Origin: Flavobacteriales bacterium
GTDB taxonomy: Bacteria; Bacteroidota; Bacteroidia; Flavobacteriales; PHOS-HE28
NCBI GenBank assembly: GCA_008016945.1
Contig: SSGN01000023.1
Coordinates: 1 to 43,518, forward strand
DNA length: 43,518 nt
Direction: 5' to 3'
Position 1 is the stretch's first letter. Each line of letters begins with the position of its first letter. The translations under genes and the position numbers were made by a program. The notes below the pieces were generated by a model, which searched no databases, was not told the DNA's origin, and saw only the letters and a program-made list of their open reading frames with translations. This document shows positions 36,554 to 43,518 of the stretch, in pieces.

Positions 36554-38593
36554 TCAGTTCACGTCCGGCAGGAAGCTGTGTTTCTCTCCAAAGAATAACA
36601 TCTGCTTCACGAAATCCTCCGGATAGTCGAGTTTCACATCGGTGACCCTCCCCTCCGCGTCGTACACCGGGGTCATCTCGGGTTGGATGAATCCAGCGTA
36701 CGGTGCGGTCTTGATCTTCGCCGAGCGGTCGAGCACTTCGCGATGGATGGCGGGATCCACCTTCACGCCGTAGTTCTCCACCAAGGCCTTACCGGCCGCC
36801 GCGTCGCCCTGGCTCTTGATGCGCTGCACCTCGCGCAGCAGCTTGCCGAACAGATCGCGCAGCTTGTCATAGTCGCGGATATCGTAGTAGGTGTATCCGT
36901 CGCGGACCACCTTCACGATCACGCTATCGGCCTTGCCTTGCTCGTAGGCCCAGGCGCTCACCCATTGGCGATTGCGCATGTGCGCTTCTTCGAGGTTGCG
37001 ACCTTCCTTGAGACGACGGAGCTGCACCAGCAGTCCGTTGCGGATGTAGCCGTCGTACTCGGCCTTGCCCACTTCCAGGCTGGGCATCACCCCCAACTCC
37101 ACCATCTTGGGGTCCATCATGTAGTAGAGCGCCACCAGGTCGGCACGGCCCTCTTCCAAGGTACTGGCGTAGCTCTTCAACGTGGCATCGGGGCCGGCAA
37201 CGCCAGGCTCCAGCTGGCCGCTGGCGTGGCCCACCACTTCGTGCAGCGCGGTGTGCAGGTTGCCGCCCAGGGCACCGTACTTCTTGGCCCGCTCGATCTC
37301 CTCGGCATCGTGGCAGAACACCTCCAGGGTGCTGCTGCCCGCGCTTTGGTCGTAGGCGTCGCTGATGTTACCCAGGCTCACGCTCTTGCTGCCATGCGCG
37401 GCACGGATCCAGTCGGCATTGGGCAGGTTCACCCCGATGGGGGTGCTGGGCGCGGCATCGCCAGCCTCGCCCACGGTGTTGATGAACCGGTAGCTGATGC
37501 CCACCACGTTCTTCTTCTTGTGCTCGGGCATCAAGGGCGAGTTGTCCTCGAACCATTGGGCGTTGTCCATGATCACGCTCATGTTCTTGGTGGCCACGGG
37601 ATCGTTCACCTCGATGATGCTCTCGTAGCTGCCGCGCTTGCCGAGGGGGTCGTTGTACACCTCCACGAAGCCGAGGATGAAGTCCACCGAACTGCGGGTA
37701 TCCTTGACCCAGGCGATGTTGAAGTCGTCCCAGGTCTTGAGGTCGCCGGTGCGGTAGTACTGGATGAGCAGTTCGAGAGCGGCCTTCTGCTCCGGCGTCT
37801 CCGCCACGGCAACGGCTTTCTCCAGCCACTTCACGCTCTCTTCGAGCGCGGCGCCATACAGTCCACCCACCTTGTACACCTGTTCCACCAACTTCCCATC
37901 GCTGCCGCGCACCAACTTGCTGTTAAGGCCGTGGCTCAAGGGTTGGGTCTCCCCTTTTCCGGTCTTGTCCGCGTAGAAGGCGTCCACCTCCTTTTCGTTG
38001 ATGTCGTCGCCGTAGAAGTTCACGGCACTGGCCAGGACCAGGTCCTTATCGGCATCGAGGCTCACCTTCTTGGCGTCCACCGAGGGATCGAAGATGGCCG
38101 TTAGGACCTCATCGGGCAGGGAGGCGCCACTGGCCTTGAGGAGTTCTTGGAAATAGGGTTGTCCGAAGGCCGGTACGTGCTTGTCGTTGCTGTAGTGGTG
38201 GTGGATGCCGTTGCTGAAGAACACCTGCTTGGCATAGACCATGAACGCGTCCCAGTCCGCTCCGCTGCGTTCGCCCTTGTACGCTTTGATGATCCGTTCC
38301 AACGCCCGGCGGATCTTCAGGTTGTGGCGGTAATTCTGATCCCAAAGGATGTCCCGACCGGCCAAGCCTGCCATGTTGAGGTAGTAGCAGAGCTCCTTCT
38401 GTTTGGCGGTGAGCTGGTCCCAACCCGGCACTTGATACCGAAGGATCCGCACATCGGCGAACTGATCGGTCTCCCAGCGGAAGTCCGAAGTGGCGGCGGT
38501 GGTATCCGCCAGGGTTGGATCGTGTTTCTCCGCACCTCCGCCACAGGCGACGAGTAATGGCGCGGCCAAGAACGGTACGAGGGTTCTGCGCAT
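36554..38593 (-). CDS. Dipeptidyl peptidase III (M49), lipoprotein form
   Basis: A 679-residue zinc exopeptidase that removes dipeptides from the N-terminus of short peptides. The M49 signature is intact: H451-E-V-V-G-H456 (hexapeptide form with the extra residue) and LE-E481-GRAD. The N-terminus is a lipoprotein signal (RRTLVPFLAAPLLVAC, lipobox LVAC, Cys17). The enzyme should therefore be tethered in the envelope, whereas eukaryotic DPP III is cytosolic. A promoter box is 25 bp upstream; the gene is alone. It may finish digestion of peptides released by the secreted proteases; that is inference. Confidence 0.92.
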   Translation of the reverse strand: MRRTLVPFLAAPLLVACGGGAEKHDPTLADTTAATSDFRWETDQFADVRILRYQVPGWDQLTAKQKELCYYLNMAGLAGRDILWDQNYRHNLKIRRALERIIKAYKGERSGADWDAFMVYAKQVFFSNGIHHHYSNDKHVPAFGQPYFQELLKASGASLPDEVLTAIFDPSVDAKKVSLDADKDLVLASAVNFYGDDINEKEVDAFYADKTGKGETQPLSHGLNSKLVRGSDGKLVEQVYKVGGLYGAALEESVKWLEKAVAVAETPEQKAALELLIQYYRTGDLKTWDDFNIAWVKDTRSSVDFILGFVEVYNDPLGKRGSYESIIEVNDPVATKNMSVIMDNAQWFEDNSPLMPEHKKKNVVGISYRFINTVGEAGDAAPSTPIGVNLPNADWIRAAHGSKSVSLGNISDAYDQSAGSSTLEVFCHDAEEIERAKKYGALGGNLHTALHEVVGHASGQLEPGVAGPDATLKSYASTLEEGRADLVALYYMMDPKMVELGVMPSLEVGKAEYDGYIRNGLLVQLRRLKEGRNLEEAHMRNRQWVSAWAYEQGKADSVIVKVVRDGYTYYDIRDYDKLRDLFGKLLREVQRIKSQGDAAAGKALVENYGVKVDPAIHREVLDRSAKIKTAPYAGFIQPEMTPVYDAEGRVTDVKLDYPEDFVKQMLFFGEKHSFLPDVN

Positions 38594-38618
38594 TCAGCAA
38601 TCGTTGAGGATGATCCGC

Positions 38619-38626
38619 CGAATATA
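38619..38626 (-). promoter_or_regulatory. -7 promoter box (TATATTCG) of the DPP III gene
   Basis: On the minus strand TATATTCG ends 25 bp before ATG 38593; it is A/T-rich in G+C-rich surroundings. Confidence 0.55.
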
Positions 38627-38710
38627 ACTCCGTCTTTCGGACCCCATGGTCCGATTCTTGTGCAATACGGCATGGACCGTAGGCCACGCTCACGCGCCGG
38701 ATCGTCTTGA

Positions 38711-39196
38711 TCAGCGCACCTTTGCCGCTGCGGTCTGCAGGTGCATGTTGGCCTTGGCCTCCTCCACGATCCGTTTCATCCGGTGGTAGGCGGTGAGCTG
38801 CTTGTTGTAGCGCTTCAGGTCGGCCGGGTCCAATTGGTCCACGTGCAGCAGGTCCATCTTGTCGGCCAGGTCGTGCAGCTTCACGCGTATGGCGAGGTTA
38901 TCCTGCACCACCCGATCGATGTACTGTTCGTAGGTCTCGGGTTCCACGCGGCTGATGTGGAGCAAGGCCTTGAGCACCCGTGGCGGGAAGCCCTTCTTCG
39001 CCAGATCGTCCACGGTGAGCTCCGAGCGTTCCAACACGTCGTGCAAGGCACCGAGGAGCTGTTCCTCCAGGTCCTGTCCACGCATCATCACCCGCATCAC
39101 GTGCAGGATGTACGGCTTGCCGAAACGATCCACCTGCCCGCGATGCACCTTGGCCGCCAAGCGGATGGCGGTCTCCAACAGATGTACGTGCTCCAT
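38711..39196 (-). CDS. Small HD-domain phosphohydrolase (RelA/SpoT hydrolase-like)
   Basis: A 161-residue stand-alone HD domain. ATG 39196 is used; a TTG two codons upstream is possible. The layout matches the hydrolase half of SpoT and small alarmone hydrolases: AAKVHRGQVDRFGKPYILH32, the H52-D53 pair in GALHDVLE, and KLHD109LADKMD. This suggests a Mn-dependent hydrolase of (p)ppGpp or a related nucleotide, but no synthetase domain is attached and the substrate is unproven. It starts 2 bp after the lipoprotein stop, so the two genes form an operon. Confidence 0.78.
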   Translation of the reverse strand: MEHVHLLETAIRLAAKVHRGQVDRFGKPYILHVMRVMMRGQDLEEQLLGALHDVLERSELTVDDLAKKGFPPRVLKALLHISRVEPETYEQYIDRVVQDNLAIRVKLHDLADKMDLLHVDQLDPADLKRYNKQLTAYHRMKRIVEEAKANMHLQTAAAKVR

Positions 39197-39198
39197 GC

Positions 39199-39876
39199 TC
39201 AACGCTTCAGTTCGATGCGCAGATCCAGCACCTTCTCATCCTTGCCGATGACGCTGAAGTCCGTATCGAGCTTCACTGTGCGCGGATCGGGACTCTCTTT
39301 CGCCATGCCCTCCGCCACTTCCGTATTGGCGATGGGTTCTTGGAAGGTGAACCGATACTTGTACTTCATGCTGGAGAGGAGCTCGGTCATGTCCGTGGTG
39401 TCGGACGGGTCTTCGTTCCCCATACCCAACCCGATGTCGCGCGCATGGCCATTGCTCCGGCGCACGAGAGTGTTGCCTTCCCACTGGAAGAAGGTGTGCT
39501 GGGTGTCCGTGCTGTCCTCCATGAGCACGTTGAGCGCAGCGTTCAACGCGTTCAGGTCGGCAAAGGCGAAGGAGACCCGTTGCACATACTTGTCCTTGTT
39601 GTTCAACTTCACCTTCTTGATCCCCGGAACGTTCTTCAACGCACTGACCTGTTCCTTCATGTCCAGTTGGTTCAACCCCGCGTCCTTGTCCTCCTTCCCC
39701 TTCCCATCGCCCATGTCCTCGAAGGCTTTGAGCATCTCGCCGATCTGGCTCATATCCACCACATACTCCATGGTGCCGCTACCGTTCTTCTTGAACGTGT
39801 AGTTCTCCTCGATGGTGATGCAGCCCGTGAAGGCGATGAGTAGCAGGAAGAGGCCGATCAGTCGTGTGCGGTTCAT
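39199..39876 (-). CDS. Lipoprotein of unknown function
   Basis: A 225-residue predicted lipoprotein (NRTRLIGLFLLLIAFTGC, lipobox FTGC). The mature part begins ITIEENYTFKKNGSGTMEYVVDMS, typical of small Bacteroidota lipoproteins with a duplicated beta-sheet core. A Lys/Asp/Gly-rich stretch (about residues 55-70) follows, then a second beta-rich half. I recognise no named family. It is the first gene of a pair with the HD hydrolase and has a promoter box 19 bp upstream. Confidence 0.75.
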   Translation of the reverse strand: MNRTRLIGLFLLLIAFTGCITIEENYTFKKNGSGTMEYVVDMSQIGEMLKAFEDMGDGKGKEDKDAGLNQLDMKEQVSALKNVPGIKKVKLNNKDKYVQRVSFAFADLNALNAALNVLMEDSTDTQHTFFQWEGNTLVRRSNGHARDIGLGMGNEDPSDTTDMTELLSSMKYKYRFTFQEPIANTEVAEGMAKESPDPRTVKLDTDFSVIGKDEKVLDLRIELKR

Positions 39877-39895
39877 GGGCGAAGGATGATGCTGG

Positions 39896-39903
39896 CGAAG
39901 GTA
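39896..39903 (-). promoter_or_regulatory. -7 promoter box (TACCTTCG) of the lipoprotein/HD operon
   Basis: On the minus strand TACCTTCG ends 19 bp before ATG 39876. Confidence 0.6.
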
Positions 39904-40210
39904 GGTGGTGGCGCTGAAAAGCCTGTGCCGACGTTCTGGCTATCGGATCCTGGCCATCAACCCACCGGGAGGAACGCTTCGCGATCCATCGTGCTGTTCG
40001 GATATCCGTGGGATTCCATCATAGCACTACTCCTACCGTTCGTACATCCAATACCATCCGATCCGCTTGCTCCTTTTCCCCATGCTTTCTCCGAGAGATC
40101 AATACCGTAGGCTCCGCTATGCAAGCGGCCCGTCGTACCGGTCTGTGAAAGAATAGCCGCACACCTTCGGCTGTGATCGAATGTCCAAATGGGATATCAG
40201 CGGCCCGATA
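39904..40210. other. Intergenic region without recognisable genes
   Basis: About 307 bp between the lipoprotein promoter and the terminator of the next gene. A small stem CACACC-TTCG-GCTGTG with one mismatch lies near 40160. No credible frame or further promoter box is seen. Confidence 0.55.
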
Positions 40211-40243
40211 CGAGCGAACCCCGCCTTTGGCGGGGTTCGCTCG
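40211..40243. terminator. Hairpin terminator of the large T9SS gene
   Basis: A perfect 15-bp stem, CGAGCGAACCCCGCC (40211-40225) with 40229-40243, loop TTT. It lies 19 bp after the stop of the minus-strand gene. No long T run is present on that strand. Confidence 0.7.
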
Positions 40244-40262
40244 ATGAAAAGGATCCGATCGT

Positions 40263-43200
40263 TCAGCGCATCAAGGGTACGCGCACGGTACGGCTGTTGC
40301 CATCGTTGCCGATGCGAACGAACCACACGCCGCTGCTCAGGCCATCGGCTGGCAGGCTCACGCGACCAGGGGTGGCAACGAAGGTGCGGGTGACATGGAG
40401 GCGTCCCGTGGCGTCGAGCACTTCAACCACCAAGGGGCGGCCATTGTCGAGGTCGTGCGCCACCACGAAGCGGTCGTTGGCGTACCATGCGCTGATGCCT
40501 TGCACCGACGCGGAGGTGCCCGTCCCGGTGGAGGCTTCCACGAGGATCTGTGCGGTCCAGGTATCGGTGCAGTCGCCATCGTCCACCGTAAGGGTGATGG
40601 TGTAGGTGCCGGGGATGGCCCAGCTATGCTCGGGCGCGTGGTCGTTGCTCACCTGGCCATCGCCGAAGTCCCAGGTCTGTGCATCGGCGTTGGTGCTGTT
40701 GTTGGTGAAGGAGACCAGGTCGTTCACCAGGATGGTCGTTGCCGACGCTTCGGCCATGGCCACGGGGCCTGGGCCCGCTGCGATGATGAACTCCGGTGTG
40801 GCCACGGTGCATCCGCGATCATCCACGATGGCCACGGTGTACGTGCCGGGGGCCGCCACGAGGTCCTCCTCGGTACTGCCCTCGCTCCAGGTGAAGGTGT
40901 ATGGGGCGGTACCGCCCAACACGGTGAGGTCGATCAGGCCATCGGCGGTGTTGGCACAGGAGGCGGCCGTTCCCTGCATGCTCACTTCCAAAGCGGCGGG
41001 CTCTTCGATGGTGAAGGTCGTGAACAGGTCACCGCAACCGGCATCGCTGCTCACCGTAACCCCATAGGTGCCTGCTGCCAGGCCGGTGTGCACGGCCACG
41101 CCATCCTCGATGGTCTGTTGGAGGGTCACCGTGCCGTTGGCGTCGGTCCAAGTGATGTCGATGGGGTGCTGGCCCACATGCACCACGGTACCACGGCCAT
41201 CGGCCAGGCCGTGGCAGGAAGTCCGTTCGGCATAGAGCGGCACGCGGGTGCTCGCCCGCAGCATGAAGCGGGGCTCGTTGCCGGCGTTGGCTTCGGTGGT
41301 GAAGCTGTACGCAGCACCTTCCACCAGCGGGGTGATGGTGCCCGTGAGCAGGTCTTCCAGGGTGAGGCAGGTGAGGCCGATGTTCGCCATGTCGGTGGCG
41401 GTCACGGTGTACGTTCCACTGACGCTCACATCCACCTTCACGGGGATCTCCAAGGCCGCAGCGTTGGCGCCAGCGGCGTTGATCGCAAAGAGCCTATCGC
41501 CCACGAGGGTGGCGATCTGCGGTGCATCGGGGTGCGCGAAGGTCATCTTCGGCACATCGTCGCCATCCACCCCGGCCGTACCGTTGCCGAAGGAGACCAA
41601 CGCCTCGTCGGAGAAGGTGTTGATGACGCTGGTGAGTTTGAGGCGCACCCCTTGGAACAGGTTCACCTGCGAACCTCCGAAGAATCCGCCCTGGCGATCG
41701 TTGACCTTATCGCTCTCCTCGAAGGCGATGGAGGCACCGCTGCCGGTGGCCTGCACCAGGAATGCCTGGCTGCTCTGGATGGTATCGGTGCCATTCAGGG
41801 TGCTCTGTTGGGAGCCCGCATCCCATACGGCCACGTTGCCTGCGGCCGGGTTGAAGATGTACACGTAGTCCTCCACGTTGGTACGTACCAGGCTGCTGAA
41901 GAGCACCGGGCTGGGCAGCGGATTGCTCACCGCGTTCCAACCATCCACGCTCAGGCTGTTGTTGGTGTAGTCCAGGTTGCGCGTGATCGGGCTGGCGGCG
42001 ATGTGCGGCGCACCGGTCACATCGATGGTGAATGCCGTGGTGTTGGTGAGGCCGGTGCCACACCATGCCGCGAAGCCCTGTCCGGCAACGAGGGCTTGTG
42101 CCGTACCCGACACGCCCACCCAGCCGGTATCGATGTGGTTGTAGGTGCGTGTTTCGTCGTACCAGCGGATGCTGGGCCAAAGGATGCCGCTACCCACCGG
42201 GTTGCTGAAGCCGGGGCTGTGCGAGCCGGGGAATCCGGCGGTGTAGAAGTCGTCCTTCCAATCGTTGATGGTCTGGCCGGCCACCGGGCTGCCAAGGAAG
42301 CGCCAGTTGGTGGCCCCTGCGGGGATGTAGCGCTGCACGGTGATGTTGCCGGTGTAGCTGGCCCCTGTGCCTACCGGCCCTAGCCGACCGCTGCCGGTGT
42401 TGTCGCTCACCAACGTGATGCTGCCCGTGCTGGCATCGAACTCGCCATCTTGCTGCAACAGTGTGCCGCGGTTGTTGAGGGTGGCGTCGGTGACCACATT
42501 GCGGGGGGTGTTGGCTGTAGGGTTGAAGAGGTCTAGCGCACCGGCGCTCTCCAAGGTCACCAGTGCCGTGGAGTTGAGTAGGATGGTGCTGTTGTCCGCA
42601 GCGGTCATGGTGCCGTCGATATCGAACACATCGCCACTCACCGTGAGGATCTGGTTCGCGGCCAGGTCCAGTTGGCCACCGGCATTCACGGTGTAGTCGT
42701 TCACGCGTGTGGCAGCATTCAGGTTCACCACATCGCCGTTCTGCACCACCATGCTCTTGAAGCGATCGAAGGTGACGTTGCCCGCCGTACCATTCGGGGT
42801 ATCGGCCCAAATGGCTGCACCTATGTTGCCATCGGCACGGCTGTAATAGGTGGCGCTGCAGCGGTCGCCGGTCACTTGGATGTTGTCGACATTCCAGCGC
42901 TCATTAGTTCCGCTATTTGCCACTACCCGTAACGCCACGCTTTGTGTTCCATTAGGTACGCTAATCGTAATGGTACCGGGACCATTCACCGTAGAAGGGG
43001 TCGATCCGGGATCCGGTGATTGGACAGCGATTGGAGTGCCTGCTGTGGTGTTGGCGGTTTGTGTACCGGTGTACAACCAGCGAGCGTTATTGTTCGCCGA
43101 ACTGCCTGTCACTTCTACATCCGCCGTGCCCGGGAATCCACCACCGTTGAGGTCGGCATAGACTCGCACATAATCCCCTGGGTCTATTCCATTCGTTCCA

Positions 43201-43518
43201 TTTCCGGAAACCGCAGAAACGCGTAGCCCAAGCGTGATGTTCGAATAACCCGACACATCCACCGATGGCAACTCCAGTGTGAAAGTCCCACCAACGGTTT
43301 GCCACGAAGCCGTTCCACTCAAAATCCGTTGGTTACTCGGTGAATCCCCACTTCCTGTGGCCGTGCTCACATTCCCAGCGCCGGTGGAAATGGCCCAAGT
43401 ATCGCTACCCAGCCCATCGAACGCCTGCCGAGCAATCACTTCGCCGGTGATGGCATCGTTGTCGGTGATGTTCAGCGTTCGTGTGCTGTTGGGTCCAACG
43501 AATGGTGTCCCCTGCCCG
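40263..43518 (-). CDS. Large secreted repeat protein with T9SS sorting domain (5' end outside window)
   Basis: The frame is open to the right edge, so at least 1084 residues are encoded and the N-terminus is missing. A GTG at 43439 is internal, since upstream residues ending in TLNITDND look like the end of a Calx-beta or similar module. From there on come a jelly-roll domain (about the first 190 residues) and a beta-helix-like region (VNLNAATRVNDYTVNAGGQL...). A segment typical of T9SS proteins follows (RYIPAGATNWRFLGSPVAGQTINDW). Next are a SprB-type repeat (CANTADGLIDLTVLGGTAPYTFTW), a PKD domain (WDFGDGQ...GTYTITLTVDDG) and a type A sorting tail ending VRVPLMR. It is probably a surface adhesin or matrix protein. 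Confidence 0.85.
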   Translation of the reverse strand, partial: GQGTPFVGPNSTRTLNITDNDAITGEVIARQAFDGLGSDTWAISTGAGNVSTATGSGDSPSNQRILSGTASWQTVGGTFTLELPSVDVSGYSNITLGLRVSAVSGNGTNGIDPGDYVRVYADLNGGGFPGTADVEVTGSSANNNARWLYTGTQTANTTAGTPIAVQSPDPGSTPSTVNGPGTITISVPNGTQSVALRVVANSGTNERWNVDNIQVTGDRCSATYYSRADGNIGAAIWADTPNGTAGNVTFDRFKSMVVQNGDVVNLNAATRVNDYTVNAGGQLDLAANQILTVSGDVFDIDGTMTAADNSTILLNSTALVTLESAGALDLFNPTANTPRNVVTDATLNNRGTLLQQDGEFDASTGSITLVSDNTGSGRLGPVGTGASYTGNITVQRYIPAGATNWRFLGSPVAGQTINDWKDDFYTAGFPGSHSPGFSNPVGSGILWPSIRWYDETRTYNHIDTGWVGVSGTAQALVAGQGFAAWCGTGLTNTTAFTIDVTGAPHIAASPITRNLDYTNNSLSVDGWNAVSNPLPSPVLFSSLVRTNVEDYVYIFNPAAGNVAVWDAGSQQSTLNGTDTIQSSQAFLVQATGSGASIAFEESDKVNDRQGGFFGGSQVNLFQGVRLKLTSVINTFSDEALVSFGNGTAGVDGDDVPKMTFAHPDAPQIATLVGDRLFAINAAGANAAALEIPVKVDVSVSGTYTVTATDMANIGLTCLTLEDLLTGTITPLVEGAAYSFTTEANAGNEPRFMLRASTRVPLYAERTSCHGLADGRGTVVHVGQHPIDITWTDANGTVTLQQTIEDGVAVHTGLAAGTYGVTVSSDAGCGDLFTTFTIEEPAALEVSMQGTAASCANTADGLIDLTVLGGTAPYTFTWSEGSTEEDLVAAPGTYTVAIVDDRGCTVATPEFIIAAGPGPVAMAEASATTILVNDLVSFTNNSTNADAQTWDFGDGQVSNDHAPEHSWAIPGTYTITLTVDDGDCTDTWTAQILVEASTGTGTSASVQGISAWYANDRFVVAHDLDNGRPLVVEVLDATGRLHVTRTFVATPGRVSLPADGLSSGVWFVRIGNDGNSRTVRVPLMR

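Overview
The window looks like a chromosomal segment of a high-G+C member of the Bacteroidota, probably related to the Flavobacteriales. Four things point there. Five large exported proteins end in type A sorting domains of the type IX secretion system (T9SS). Many genes are preceded by versions of the Bacteroidota -7 promoter box (TAnnTTTG, here most often TACCTTCG). Transketolase is encoded as two separate subunit genes. ParE and ParC are of the Bacteroidota type. No secretion machinery, CRISPR array, phage or complete insertion sequence is present.

Left part (1-6.4 kb): the 3' end of clpB, interrupted by a 0.16-kb palindromic element that places two in-frame stops just before the arginine-finger region. 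It is followed by a HAF-repeat T9SS protein, a tandem universal stress protein and a large FG-GAP plus Ig-like T9SS protein. From 6.7 to 12.7 kb (minus strand) is a four-gene operon in which two uncharacterised envelope proteins sit between parE and parC. A secreted zinc metalloprotease with a dockerin-like tail and the GTPase gene ychF follow.

Middle part (17.3-30.4 kb): the two transketolase genes are separated by a secreted VWA-domain gene. Downstream is a patch of intergenic palindromes, including a perfect 24-bp hairpin and a second element resembling the one in clpB. Next come a beta-propeller-like T9SS protein (minus), a three-gene ECF sigma / membrane protein / Spy-like periplasmic protein operon, a class III aminotransferase, and a 1386-residue M43 (pappalysin-type) protease. 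That protease is the most unusual gene here: about 650 residues of Ig-like modules lie inside its catalytic domain, between the zinc-binding motif and the Met-turn.

Right part (30.4-43.5 kb): a CoA-binding protein, an OlsF-like bifunctional aminolipid synthase, a membrane transglutaminase-like protein, an M23/LysM peptidoglycan hydrolase, a small membrane protein, tRNA-Leu(CAG), a lipoprotein form of dipeptidyl peptidase III, a lipoprotein/HD-hydrolase pair, and the 3' part of another large T9SS protein. Most of the window serves the cell envelope and surface (secreted proteases, adhesin-like repeat proteins, aminolipid, wall hydrolase), mixed with core housekeeping genes.
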